In this document: positions 11,214 to 25,000 of the stretch, piece after piece
Layout of the letters: the number at the start of each line of letters is the position of its first letter
Position numbering within the stretch: position 1 is the stretch's first letter
Assembly: GCA_037833965.1 (NCBI GenBank)
Contig: AP031353.1
Span: forward strand, 22,942,501 to 23,006,500
Length of the DNA stretch: 64,000 nucleotides
Source: Marchantia polymorpha subsp. ruderalis
Taxonomy: Eukaryota > Streptophyta > Marchantiopsida > Marchantiales > Marchantiaceae
Direction: 5' to 3'
Position numbers and translations under genes: made by a program
The notes under the pieces: generated by a model
Told to the model about the DNA's origin: nothing
Database searches by the model: none
The model's input: only the letters and a program-made list of their open reading frames with translations

Positions 11214-14200
11214 ATTAAAATAAAAATGTCGTCTATTTTAAATTCTGCTCATTCTCTAGTTTTTGTAATTGATTGTATTCTTCACATTAGAAAAAAATAT
11301 TTTAATCTATTGCATTAACATACAAGACAAGACTAGTAACTAATTCTAAAAGTTTATTGTGTAGATTTTGTTATAATTTATATCAATATACAGAAAGCAA
11401 TATTTGGCATTGTACAATATTTTACTACACAAAAAAACTTCTTAAGTAAAGTCTTTAGTCATCAAACTTGTGGTTAAAGTATATTCTTTTATTGTTCTTC
11501 TCATCTTTGTAACATATTGAATATTTTACACATTTTTTAATTTGATTGTTTGGGATCACCATAAATTTTTTTGACATTTATATCTTCCTGTACACTAAAT
11601 TAATTTTCATAATTATAGCTCTTTGATATCTACTCTATTTTTGCAATTATCGTTTATAGTCATTTTAGCTTCAAAATTATGCTTGATGTAGCATTTTTTT
11701 TTATATTTTTATATTAGTCTTTAGTATTTTTTGACACTTTGAAAATTTATTTTTCTTAATTTGAATTTTTGAATTTTTGAATATAGGTTTTTTTAAGGGT
11801 AAAAAAATATTGATATTTTGACTACTTTGGTTATTTTTTTGACGCTGTGGTGTCTAAACTTTGATTTCTTAGAATATATTTGTTATTTTGCATTTCAGCT
11901 TCAAAATCTTGGTTTATTTGTCATTTTTTAGCATTTTGAATTAAAAATTTTGGAAGCTATCACATAAGTTGTTTAATTGAAAGCTTCACCACTTAGATAT
12001 TTTTCTCTTTTGAAGCTTTGGCATTTTCATTGTTTCAACTAGTAGTGGTGCTATCACATGATAATTTTCATCACTCACTATTTTTGTTTATGACAAATTT
12101 TTTTGATTTTATCATACATATAATTTTCCCACACATGTATGTTTTGTTTATAATACTTACGATTAAACTAATCAGATTTGTTTCATTGATAAAACTTATG
12201 ACTATCATTCATATATGTTAATCGTGTACAGTCATTGTCAAATCTCCTTTGAAGTAGTTGTGAGAGAGAAACTTTTTTGTAAAACAATTGGGTTTCAAAT
12301 TGTTGTTGCACATATAGTCTAGAAAATGGTTGTATCTTTTCATCAAGTAACCATGTCAAAACATCACAACACCATATATCAACTTTCTAGACTATATTCT
12401 ACTTAGTATAAGATCTATTTTTCTATGTTTTTCATGAAACCTGATCAAGGAGTCAAAATACTTAAGTATCACATTCGACATAGTGAAATACTTTTTCCAC
12501 AAATTGTAGATTGAATTATTTCAAGATTTTCAAAATTTTAATGTGTAGGATTTGAAATTCTCTAATTATATATGAAATTCTCTAAATCTACAATCTCATA
12601 ACACGAATAAAAAAGTTTCATCAAGAAAAATTACATGAAAAAACTTGAATATTGTACACGTACCTTGATATCAAACGTTAAGCTTGATTCGTCAATTCAT
12701 ACTAACTATTTTTTTTTAATGAAAGTAATATACAAAATTTTAAATAAATTTTATTTGCACAAAAATGTAGCTTGTATTTGGTAATCAACTAAATATTCAA
12801 TATATACAGCTATCACAGGTTTTATCATATGTATAAAAGTATAAATGATAGATTCCTTCATAAGTTCACCTAATGTGTATCATGAAGTAGTTTATTATGA
12901 ATTTTATGATAGACTACAGTATCAAAATTTCATAAAAATCAATTACAATCATGAATGAAGTAACACATTTTTTTAAATTAGAATTTTTTCTGAAGATTTT
13001 AAATTTTAATAGATATTATATCTTACTATTTCAAACTAGGTAATATAATTGAATCATTAATGCATTCTAAATATTGATGTCTTTTAGATGCATAATAATA
13101 ATTATTTTCTATTTTTTATAAAATAGGTATATTTTAAAATATTTTACTGCCTTATTATTTCCAAATATATATATATATATATATATTTGATAATTAAAAA
13201 AAAATCTAATTCATCTGTGAAAAGTCTATTTCAATATCCAATAAAATTTTATTCTTATAAAAAAGGATCTAAATAATATTTAAAAGGAATAAAAATAGGT
13301 GGTTAAAGTTAAGAAAAATTCATTCTATCAGTAATATATTCTAAAGGAGAAATGAAATATCATATTAGCTAAATTAAAATCCATTAAATATTTGGAATTA
13401 TCTTTGATCTTAAAGTGTCAATTGTTCCAAAAAATGAAATCTCCTTATCTATCAGACCTTGAATCTCCTTAAAAAATTAGAATTTTTGTGGATTTTCTTA
13501 ATTCATTTATTTATAACGATTGACAATGTTGATCATTTATTGATCAAAATATTAAGTTGAAATTATTATTTCAAAAAAATATATACCTTAAATATATAAT
13601 TCGCACATATATATATATATGTGCGAATTATATATTTAATTTTCAATCATGCACTTGGAAATGATCAAGAAATTTTGTTTGACAAGATAAATCTTCATAT
13701 GAATAGCTATTTATTTTGCTTCTACAAAACATTTTGAGCATACATAGTAAAAATTGCGTCTTGGATTTTACAAAAGTAAAATAAAATGATTATAAACTAT
13801 TAACTAACTTTTTAGAATTGTATTGGGTTAATATTTCATTCCATGTGAAATTTAATCAATACATCTATTCGAGTTTCTGTTTGCAATTCTGATATGAATT
13901 TTTATGCTCATAGAAATTTCATTAACTCTAAACCTTTGATCAATGATTTTTTTGATTTGGTTATAACTTTAATTAGTTCTAAACTTTAAATGTGGATATG
14001 GAATACATGCATCACATAAATTAAGTATTGAAATAATAATTGAAAGAATTTTGTAATTTTAAGCATGGTATTTTATTATATCATGAAAGAAAAAAATGAA
14101 TTTTTGATAATATGATATATTTCATGTATTTTTGTTTCATTCATCACATTGAGATCTGATGTTTAAAAATTTAAAATGATGTATTAAATATTATAATCAT

Positions 14201-14580
14201 ACAAACATAGATGTTCTTATTTCATATTTTGATTGAATTGTTCTTCTGAATTAATTTTTATCGAATTTATAATTGATTCAAACTACTTATTAGGGAAATG
14301 TGAACAAAATTGAAATTTTTCTCTTTGATAGACGAAATAAGTTTTAGTCACTGACACCACCCGTGATTCTACCTCCATTCTTTGATTCACCATGGACTAT
14401 TCAAACATACCTAAACTTAAGATATAGATCATTTGGTTGCATGACTTTGACATGTGGTTATTTCTTTTAGCCTATATGAGCAACCGATTCACATGAAAGA
14501 TGAAATAGAAAAAAAACTTTTGTTATCAAAAATTGAAAAAATACTCTCAATTATATAAATGGTAATAGACCAAGGAGACC
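11214..14580. other. Very AT-rich spacer, no gene seen
   Basis: The stretch consists of A/T runs, (AT)n repeats and short random ORFs. No exon, RNA gene or recognisable transposon domain was found apart from the palindrome at 13588-13639. Confidence 0.6.
13588..13639. repeat. Perfect 52-nt palindrome with an (AT)7 centre
   Basis: Two 19-nt arms (ttaaatatataattcgcac and its exact reverse complement) flank a self-complementary (AT)7 core. It could fold into an uninterrupted hairpin or cruciform. It may be a tiny foldback element or a replication-slippage product. Confidence 0.9.
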
Positions 14581-15633
14581 AAAGGGTCAAAAAGCTAAAA
14601 AAACACAATACAGGCTAAAACACAAACAAGGGAGAACATTAATGTTTTGTAGGAAAACCATATGTGGAGAACCCCTTCCCAGAAATGCGTAAACACGGCT
14701 GAATGGGGTCTTCCCATAGTTTTGGCTATCCACTTGGCACACCCGTATTCTAGGAATCCACGGTGCCCCATTGCATCCGCCGATATTTACACGTGTCACA
14801 AGAGGGCAGCATTCTTTCCACTCTTTGTAAGTTACTGTGCCATGAAGCAGTCGAGTCGTGGTTAGCACCCACCTGGTTGGACTTCACCAACCACGACAGT
14901 TAAATCCACTCACTTGTCACCCTCCTCCAAATTGTCATCACTTGATCCCAACTTCTATTACTTTTTTTTTTCAGCTGTGTTTGTGTTCAGAAAAACTTGG
15001 TCCATAAATGCAGAACTCAGTTGAACTTCTCACCTTTATCAGGCACGGAACTTATATTTCAAGTTTGCTCATTTATCTGAGTCCCATGGGTGTTCAAGTG
15101 TTCGAGGATCATGTCAAAGGTATCCAATTTTCCCAAAAATTTCTCATGTTTACTAGTAGTTAGAACACTGAATAGTCCTAAAGAACTCAAAGTGACTGTA
15201 GATTTTGGCTCACTGGAGCAAAAGACCAAGCGAGAGATGGATTAATGAGTGAAGAGATGGAGCTCGCTTCACCCTATCTACATCCGTACACAAGAAGAAG
15301 ACGTCGAGGAAGAAGGGCCACTACGTCCCAAACCTGGAGTCGAGCAAAGGCCATTTATTGCAGAGGCCGCAAGCCTGAGCACCTTCTTATTATTTAGTTG
15401 CCGTAAGAAATGCCAGTGCAATGCTACTACGCTGTGGATCGCGTCCATGTCCTCATTGGTCCTGCCATCAGTCATTGGATCACTGAACACTTGTATAACA
15501 TTTCGGTCTTGTCTCGTGCAGCCCTGTAAGCAGTGTTAGCGTTAGACAGCTGGTGAGTTATTTGGTGACATTTATATTGTAGCGAGGTCGATAAGTCGGA
15601 GGTTTCGTGGGACATTTCTACAGGCGAGGAGTT
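14581..15633. promoter_or_regulatory. Upstream region of the DUF3593-type gene
   Basis: The base composition becomes more balanced here. A 93-codon minus-strand ORF at 14587-14868 and a 96-codon plus-strand ORF at 15249-15539 are present, but neither shows a known domain. Position makes promoter and 5' UTR of the following gene the likeliest content. Confidence 0.35.
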
Positions 15634-18207
15634 ATGGCTCATGGACTGCTGCTCAAGAGTTTAGGTGCTGGATATGTCGGTCTTAGGGCGCCTCCATGTG
15701 CGTTGTTAGAATTGAATTCTTGTCGGCGTTTGGGGCAATGGCCTGCTTTGATTCCGAGAGGTGTACAGAAAGGTTCGGTGCGGATTAGGAGGCAATGCGG
15801 GAATCGGCGTCTGATTGTGAAGGCGGTGGTAGATCCTTGGGCTCCTGGTGCAGCGCTGGACTCTCAGAGTATTGCGTCTTCACTTTTCGCAGGGTCCCTG
15901 TTCCCTTATTTGGGTTTTCTGTACCACATCACCAAGTCGAAAACATCGCCCCCAATGACCCTCTTCGGCTTCTATTTCTTGCTCGCCTTCGTTGGTGCAA
16001 CAAGTATGCTTCTCCCCCTTGGACTGTGTAATATAATGATGCTTGGATCCATGATAGAACCAGTTTGTTGTTTTCGGTTGTTCTAGGCGAGAAATTATGG
16101 CAGTACGTTGAGTGTCAATAATCTTCGGACCAATTTTCAACATATTCACTACCCTGTCTGATCTCTTGAGTAAAATCGTGTAGCTAACCCAATTTCTCAT
16201 GCATCCTGCTGCTTACAGCGATTTGATGACAGTCTTCTATTTGCATCAAGAAATATGCTATTATATGATCGAAGATCAAATAATCACCTACTTGTGTGTT
16301 CTCACTGTTGCTAAAACTGGAATGATTATCCTAAAAAACTGTCCACAGTTTTCTCCTTTTAATATCTGTAACTGAATGAGATCCAGTGATCCAATGGTCC
16401 ATGTTCAGATACTGATTTCCACCACCAGCAAATAAAACTCGTATATTTTCATCTAATCTTCCATTGCATGAATCTGGCAATTATTCCCGTCGTAAATATT
16501 GTCATGTCTTGAGGCTGTTGTACAATACTCTCAAAAATCTTTATCGTACTGGGCAAACCTGATGCTGTCTCAAAGTCTGTACACATCCCATCGATAGCTG
16601 TTTACTTCAGCATTTTCTGGGAGACCATTGTCGGCGAAGCAAGCCTTTAATGATCAGTTGCAAAGAAGGAAGGAAGGAAATTCTGCAAGTGTGCCCCTTT
16701 CTTTAGACTCATGTTGTGCTTCTTTGTGTCTCCCTTCAGTACTCCTTACTCGTCCAGCAATAAACCTGACTTCTGGACGAGTTTTGTTGAAGAGTTTTTC
16801 TTCGTCTCAACTCAGACCTTCCAAGTATCTGTCTTGCAGTGCTGTTGGATATTCTCAACTACGCCTGATCATTTATCTGTACTTCAAATGTTGACTTTTT
16901 TTTAACTCATATGTTCTTTTTTCGGAAGCCCTTTGCGCTTATTAGCTTCTTTTTGACTGAGAATGAATGCTGCATGAAAAAGCAAGCAGGTGGATGGTTG
17001 GCTGTAGCTAGGTCAAGAAAGGCCACGTTTGTAATGTTGTTTCAATTTCTTTTATTCCCGATATATCGTATAGACGGAACCTTTTTTCTCTTTCCGCAGT
17101 TGTCGTCACGCAGTTCCTTAAATGACTCAACTGTGACTCCTTGTCCTCTCGGATAGTTATTCATGTGTTTGCTTCTCTTCATACTTATGACATTGACCTG
17201 TATGCTGATGATTAGAGCAGCGTTTTATGCTGTCGCTACCGTGTGCCTTGATCTGAAAATTGTTCCTCGCCTGCTCCAGTTCTCAGCGGATTACTTTTCC
17301 CTCCTCTTTGTTCATGGTTCTGGTATAATGCAGACGACGAAAGTCAAACAAGTCAAGAGGTTGGATGATGCGTTGCTGCCAAATGGAGGCAGTCTCCATC
17401 CTCGAGCACTGTTTTGATGAAGACATTCTCCATTTAGTCGCAACGCTTCGGCAACAGATTTTGAACGCCAGAGCTCTGATGCCACCACTATCGACATAAA
17501 GTAGATTGAACATAAAGGATTCTACAACCGGATTCGACTTCCTCTAACGTTCCATTCCGTATTCTTGATTCGCTCCACTACGATTGTACATGCAGTGCTC
17601 CTGTGAAAGAGTAGGCCATATTACTGGCAATATAATTTCATCGTGTTATTAGAAAGTGGAGTTGTTGGAACAGTTGAAGTTATCGATGAACTTTTCTGAC
17701 GTGTCTTCTTGTCTGTGCAAATTGTATGCAAACCCGGCATCAGTTCCAGCAGGCATATATGGTAAGTCAACGGTACTGCACAACTCGTATTGGAGTTTGT
17801 CTCTGCTTTGTACAAATCCTTTTGTGAGGTTACGTATCTATCTCCGATGAGCATGTACACTCGTCCGAAACGTTTGCTGAGCAGCCGACAGCAGTTGAAA
17901 TACGTAGTAAGGTATTGAGGACCAGGAAGCATTGTTATTTGATCCATTTCTTTCTTTTAATGCTTGTAATGCTTACACTGGTCTTCTGAGTCTGATAGAT
18001 CTTCGTTGATTTACTGTTGCAGCGAAGATTCACTACGGGACTTCCTTATCAAATGTTGACTGGCTACATGGTGGTGCTGAGTCCTTGCTTACCCTGACGA
18101 ACCTATTCATTGTGTTTGGCTTGAGGGGTGCTCTACGTAACGCAGAGGAAAATGACAAGCAAGTTGAGGTCAAGGTCGAAGAAGAAAACGTGCCTTATTC
18201 AAAATGA
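15634..18207 (+). CDS. Predicted plastid membrane protein, DUF3593 (ycf49-like) type, three exons
   Basis: Joining 15634-16003, 17744-17761 and 18023-18207 gives an in-frame protein of 190 residues. Residues 1-60 are rich in Arg, Leu, Ser and Gly with few acids, like a chloroplast transit peptide. The rest has three hydrophobic segments: SLFAGSLFPYLGFLYHI, MTLFGFYFLLAFVGATIPAG and AESLLTLTNLFIVFGLRGAL. The core, with TLFGFYFLLAFVGATIPAGI, AKIHYGTSL, VDWLHGGAESLLTLTNLF and a charged tail, matches my memory of the DUF3593 family shared by cyanobacteria and plastids. Its function is unknown. Exon 2 is only 18 nt. All junctions are GT-AG, and both joins restore the conserved frame (A|TT gives Ile, G|CG gives Ala). 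The start at 15634 was preferred over 15607, which would add nine residues in frame; the choice is open. Confidence 0.85.
17744..17761 (+). other. 18-nt microexon of the DUF3593-type gene
   Basis: The exon ttccagcaggcatatatg is bounded by ...catcag on the left and gtaagt on the right. With the split codons it supplies Ile-Pro-Ala-Gly-Ile-Tyr, exactly the residues needed between exon 1 (...FVGA) and exon 3 (AKIHYG). Confidence 0.85.
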
Positions 18208-21200
18208 GCAGATATCGGTGAAGAGTAAAAGGAATCAAATCACCGTGATTCTCATTCCCTTTGCCAGATATGGGGAGTTTCTCCGTACATGTATCATCAC
18301 TGTTGTACAAGATTTTCAGGTCTTTTATGAACTTGGAGTGCAGTTTTATCACAATTTGGTCACATCTCACCCTGACAGTAGGTCACACGAGGTTTAGGAT
18401 GCTGGTGCAGCATGTGGCTACCAACCACAATATAATAGAGAACCAAAGCATGAGACCGTTTGTAGTAGATAACGTTCTGTGTCGGATGTACTCTGTTGCA
18501 AGAGGTACAATCTTGACAGTTCTCAGAGATCAGAACGCTGTGAAGTAGGTATTTTGAGAGTGTCTGATGCTTGGTCAGTCTGTCACTAAGATAGTCTGGA
18601 GATATCAGAAAGCTGCCACACCCTCAAAAACATGTACAATATTGTATCTTTATTTCGAAGCCATCCCTGATGGCTTCGTAGTTTTCAACAATTCACGAAA
18701 ACATCATTGAAGCCACATTGGCTATTCTTGACCTTGCTTCCACGGGTGGTCTCTACTTTCTTATGTTATTTCCAGAGCTTGTGCTTGGTACCTTCCACGC
18801 CTTTCAGTTTTCCTTTATGCGTGCAAGACAATGCCCAGTAGAAGTAATTTCAGATAGCCACTACAGATAGTTCCCACAGATCTTTTTTTAAGTAGGAGCT
18901 GTATAATGCGTCTCGAGATCAGTGACATTGGAATAAGATTGTACTCTACTGGTTTATTTCTTCATTCTTAAATGAAACAGCTGCTAATCTTGTGAAGCTC
19001 CCAACATATAGACCATTTTATTATGACGAATGTAACCACACGTATAACGATCCTATGATTGTGCTTAAAAGTTAGATTGCTTTCTCAGTCGATCTGGTAC
19101 TGAAGGACCAGCTCATCAGTAAAAGGTAAGGCGGTAAGTACAATGTCCTCTACAGTAAACAGTACAGTTTAATCCTGTCTCTGAAAAGCAACCATAGCAT
19201 TAATATCAGCGTCAGCATGCAAAGAAAAAATATCCCTGCACTGAGGTTCAGACGTAACTTTATCTAGTTTTGACTCATTAAAGCAACGGAATGTTTATTA
19301 CATGTGTGTCGATGTTTCAAAGGATGATGTTGGCGATTATTCCATGTGTACATAAGAAATTTCTGGCCTAGAGACTTTGACTCTGATAGATTCTAAATTT
19401 CAAGCATCACCCTGTCATGGAGTCAACGAATTACGAGCCCAAAATCAATGAAGATTATACCTACAGTGTAGCCAACCTAATCAAATTTGGGTTTTTTTAT
19501 GCCGAACAGCCATACTATTAAGCAAGGTACATCGTTTGATAAATCCTTGAACTCATCATAGCAATGTTGTAGGGTACGACAACTCATCACTTTACGTTCT
19601 CACAAGCCGTCGTTTATGTCCGCAGCGTTTAGATCTTATTCTACTCTAGTATCTGATGCGAGCTTCAAAGACTATAGTAATCAAAAAATTCCAAAATTTC
19701 CAAGTACACTACTCATATGCGACAACTTTGCAGCTCTACAATTAAAAAAGACAGGATCTCATTCCAATGCCTCCTATGAAGGTGACTAGCTGGATCGTAG
19801 CCTAAAGACATTCCTTAGCTCATCGGATCTGATTGTGCGTATCTCAGCTCATCTTAGCCTAAAGTATTTCTTTCTCAATTTCAATATTACGATGCCACAT
19901 CCAACTCAAAATCAACACGAATATAAACCAATCAACTTAAAATATCTATCCTTCATATATCATGATTTAAAGTAACACATCTACATATTAGGGTGTAGCA
20001 GTTCGACGGGCTATTAGTGAGTGAATATAGCTCCACCAAACTGTCAGTTGAAAGAATTGTGGTTAAGCTATGCTTCCTACGTAGGTTTGCTTCTTTCCAT
20101 ACAAGCTTTGACATCCATGTTGCAGAATTGTTGTACACAAATTATATTGCTACTAAAGGATAAGAACAATCTGTCACACTAATATACGTTTGTATGCTTG
20201 CACATAATCCCCTAAATGCATAAAAAGAACCCTCCTCATTTCTGATACTCATATTTGATATCAACAATACTAAAGATATCTTATAAACATCATCATACAC
20301 ATACATTGATTTGAGTTCAAGAACTTCGCAGATACCCTTACAATATATAAACCTACTGTAGTGCAAATAACATAAAAAAGTTACCCATTACTGGTTATCT
20401 TCATTGATGATCGACTCTGTAATATTAGTCAGAGTTTCTAAAGTGAGGTTCATTTCCTCTTTACAAACAGAACTTCCCTTATCTCCGTCGAAGTCAAATA
20501 TTTTTTTGTAACAGAAACATAAAATTTGAGAAAACGAATTACAAGAACCATAATTAATGAACGTAGTTAGGCCAGATCGGTTTTGGAATCAGCATAATAT
20601 CAAATAAGATTTTCACCTAAAAACATTATCAACATGAATTAATAACACTACGCAGTTAATGTATTTGCTAGCATGACTATCTAGTGGACTATTTTGTGAT
20701 CATGCGGGGATTAGTGCCACCAACAATTACTGTACTTCACTACAATGACTCTACATGATTCGAATATGATTTTAAATAACTAAAATCTCTCAAGGTAGCC
20801 TTATTATACGCTGTGGATATGATCACAACCCAACACAACGTAAAGCGCGCGTAGCCCGGGACCCCAATATCTCTTGGGATTTCCTTAAGAATCTAAAAAT
20901 ATATTTTGAGCAGATTCCAGGCCATGTGAGCCGCATGCAGCAGCCACGGTACTTGGAGGAATCACAAAAGGTGTGATGCCTCCTATGGTACGGTACTTGT
21001 TCAGATGTTGGAATTTTTTTTATCTCTATTTCTTCCTACTCACCAAGAGCAAAACTAATGACAATATGATTTTTGTGCTGAATAAATAAAGAGGAGTACT
21101 GTTCAGAATGGGTAAACACGACCGTAGGGCTATCCAACCTCTAGCAGCCGTTTCAAAGTGAAACGGCGCAAGCAGTTCCAGTGGATAACGTGGTGGATTC

Positions 21201-22430
21201 TTTGATGGACACCTGATGGACACCTGAGTCGTCATATTACATCAGCTTTTTGAGATGGCTGACTCTCAGAAGTACGACTTTGAAAGAAAACGCTTATGTA
21301 CGTACTATGAAAAGGTAAAAGAGATGCAGCTTGGATATTGGAATGCAAAATGTCAGCAGCCAATATATTCAACAACATAGTGAAGTATGGATTGTGGAAC
21401 ATGAACTGTCTTCGTTTATCTGGAACATCGAACATAGTGCAGATAAACGGGTTATGTTGGGCATCAAATATGGCCAAATAATTTATGCATTCATACCATT
21501 AGTTAGACTTGTCCTGACACTCTGTTTCCATTCCACAAGTCCCTTTACCTCCTCCGTACACAGTCTGAAATAGGCCGAATCTCTGTACAGTACATATCTT
21601 TGATCTCAATTTCACAGTAAAGGTTTATGTCATGATTACATTCCCGACAACGAATGGCCAGCAGACCCAGGTCTCTGATATAACACGATGAGTATCCATT
21701 TTAAGACAGACAAGGGCCAGTTTTCATTACTTAATTTGCATCACCGTTGTTTCATCAATCTTTTAGTCTCGATCCTCTCCAGCATGTGCATTTTTAAGTT
21801 GTCTGACAGTGTCCTTAATCACCATTTGATCTTATAGCTCTTTGATGGGTTTCACTGGAGACCTGACACATTTTCGGGCGTATGAGTGTTTAAGTCTTTC
21901 GCTGGAGTGTCTCCGTCTTTCGTTCGTTACAAAACAAAACGAAGGAAAGTCCAAAAAATTTCTGAAAGATACTAATTAATTTCGAATAACCGTCTTGTTT
22001 GTTGGGGATGAGTAGAATATATACCCCACTGTCACTACCGTGCAAACGACGACTACAGAAGTATAGGCCCAGCTTCTTCCCAGTTCACATCAGAAACTTA
22101 TTTACACAGTTCGAAGCTAGCAATCCTCCTAACATTCATTCGATAACAGTCTGCCCTGTTCAGATGTTTGAGTCGGGAGTTTAGACTTTGACTTAGTGAG
22201 TAATTTAGCTTGAATATTTTAATTTCAACGCTTATTGCGTTGAAGTTAATCAATCAATCAAAACATCTGTGGACAATTTGTATAAATTTCCCCCATCATG
22301 TGATTCGAAATGATTAGGTTGATGAAGTCCTGTTCGAAACAAAGAAGTAAAGGTTAACTCAGATAAAGTTCAGGTTCGTTAGCTTCAATCTGACGTGTGC
22401 AAACTCCAAATTTCAAATGCTTTACCTCGG
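18208..22430. other. Spacer with no gene recognised
   Basis: It starts with the 3' UTR of the DUF3593-type gene, including a hairpin at about 18654-18678 (gaagccatc, short loop, gatggcttc). The rest has moderate AT content and scattered ORFs of 60-95 codons on both strands without domains or consistent splice structure. Confidence 0.45.
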
Positions 22431-25000
22431 TATTGAACTTTTAAAAAATGTTTTTGTGTTTCAACATTTACACATGTAGTTCTATGAAGAGCAGCCTCAC
22501 CTCATGCAGGAAAGACGAGTCCATGGAGTTGACTGAAGCTTTTACGTCCTGGTCTGTGCATGGTGCTTGGCACCCCAAAGACGAAAGTCCACTGCACTCC
22601 CTCAAGCGACACACGTACATGTCGGATTAACTTTTCAATGTGATTGAATGTCTGAGATGGAGGTTGACCAGTCTGTTTATGACCGGGACCAGTGAAGGGT
22701 CTTGGGGCCTGCCAGAGCCCGAGGTTGACCCTCCCAATCTCCGCACAGTGCCAAAGGAGCCGACTCCTCCAGTTCCAGCATGGAATGGAGGAGCTCACCG
22801 ATGATCTACAGTCACTTGGTACAGCACAGAAGCTATCCTCCACTCACTCAGAATATGAAATGAGTTCCTCCACTCAACCAGCACCATATGATCTGTTGAC
22901 AGTCTGAGACGAGGCCCAGATGTATTGCCAAATTATCAAGGAAGAGAATGTGTCCTCACAGTTTGAAGAAACTAGTGGAATTCGATCAAAGCGGCTAGAA
23001 ATGCAAATTACGATGTTGACCTCACTTGATGTGTCTCAAAAAATAGAAAAAGATGAAAAGCCCTGCATTTCGTCATTCCTCCATGCTCCTCATCAACTGC
23101 TACAGAAGTTTGAAAACGCCGGTTTCCAAAATTCTGTAGAAAGTCATAAGTAGATATAGTTCTCGGCTTTGGAGGATATGCGTGAGATACTTCATTTCTT
23201 GCCCAAAGCATATGACAACGATCGAGGTCGAAGATGAATCACGGTGATACAATCCTGTTCGATCAATGTCTGTTGAACTGTCTGTACATCATGAGAATGA
23301 TATACGTTCAGCTGCTGATGAGAACATAATGTGCGATTTCGATCGGAGAGCATCCTCTACTTGGGATACGACCCTGAGCTTCCTTATCAACGTAAAAAGA
23401 GGACAATTCTCCAATTTGCAACGTATAAGCCACAACAGCAAAAGGTGTATTATTCCTCCCTCAAGTTCTGCGCGTCAAATATCCTCTGGAAGATATATTC
23501 TGGAAGGATATATCGTCTGGAAGGCAAGGCAACCACGGATGAGCTTTCGACGGGTAACCAGTTCAGCTGCTGGATTCGACGAGAAGAAAGTTGGCTTCTA
23601 TGAGCGTGGCTTCTAGTGGTTATCTCCAGATCCAGCCTGGCTATGATAAGCTGGTACCAACTCGTTGCATTCAATTGAGACCTGGTTATTGTCCCGAGAC
23701 GTACTGGTCACCGTTACAGACTAGACTTGAGTGGTGTGATCTGTACTCTGATATGATAGAGCTATTGGACACTCCGAGAAATAATGTTGCTGGATTGACT
23801 ACGAAGTTCTGGCATGGAAATGGGATTTCCGAGTCGGTCTTAATACCTCTAAGTTTAGAAGCCCCTCATCGAATACACCAATAAATTGTTTGATATGATC
23901 AAAGACATCAAAATCTGGGCTTGGATTCTCGGGAGCCCATGGAGGTGTGGGTCCAAACCTCAGACGGTCTACGATCTGATTCTGAGGGCAAACTACACCA
24001 TGGAGCTCTCAAGACCTGGCCCAGCCGTCAATGTCAGTACCACTACTGATCGTCGACCTATACAAGGAACTACTGCAAGCCCATTCAATGGTTCGATAGC
24101 CCTGGTCATGAGTGTGCTGATGATGGTTTGGGTGATGAAGAAAGGGCTCCAAGTCCAGTTCTGCCACACTCGAAGTTCCGAGGGGTCAGCTAAGGAATGC
24201 AAACCAGATTAGTAATCATCCCACGGGGTGATCTGGTTCACTGACCTGCAGCTTTGTCTGGCAACTTGTAATTTCAAGTCATGAGTTGAAGCTAAGGGAG
24301 GGCGGATTCGGCAGCAGCTTGTTGGTGAAGGTGAGGAAAGTGAGCAAGACTTAATGGCACACATTTTTACCGAGCCGGCATTGAGTCAGGTTCCTGCTCG
24401 CCCCCGAGCGCATGTGCAACAGCAGCCTCGAGATGCAGCAGGAGGTAACGTGGGTGAGAAGGTTCAGAGTCCTGAGTGGACTCACGGCAGCAATCGAGTG
24501 AGGTTCTGTACGAAGGTTGGGGGCAGCAAGTAATCGATCGAAATGTGAGTGGAAGACCAAGCTGGGGAGATGTCAGCCCGGCTTGCATGAGAGACCAAGA
24601 AAGGTCCAAGTCGTATGCCACCGTGCTGGTCGGACTCTGTGGCTACATTGCTCACAGTCCTCCCGAAAGGACGTGTTATCATGCTGGACACCGCTTGCTC
24701 GTGGCAACATTTGGGACCATGGGAGTGACAGTCAGCTGCCGACTACCGGGTTTTTGATGATTCCCGCACTCCATGCGTGAATTGCTTGGCATTGTGGCGG
24801 GCGATGTTGAGATGCCTCTGGTCAATCGCTGAACGAGTTTTCCCACCTACAGAACGCCGATGCCTCCAACGAGCTCGAGCACTACTCATTCCTGACATCG
24901 TCCTTTGGAGACAGACATGCACAAAAAAACGCCGAGCGCATATACTCGAAAAAACCTTGTCAGAGAGATTGACTCAATCGATACTATCATGAGGACGATG
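22430..25000 (+). other. ORF-rich island, possible multi-exon gene or pseudogene, unresolved
   Basis: GC content rises here and plus-strand frames with coding-like composition follow one another: 22448-22630, 22692-22907, 22920-23153, 23331-23603, 23591-23884, 23886-24212 and about 24358-24533. They lie in different frames, and splice sites that would join them are not obvious. One stretch (PEPEVDPPNLRTVPKEPTPPVPAW near 22710-22785, frame broken afterwards) looks strongly non-random. I recognise no domain. A decayed gene, an unknown retroelement or a lineage-specific gene with several introns would all fit. Confidence 0.3.
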
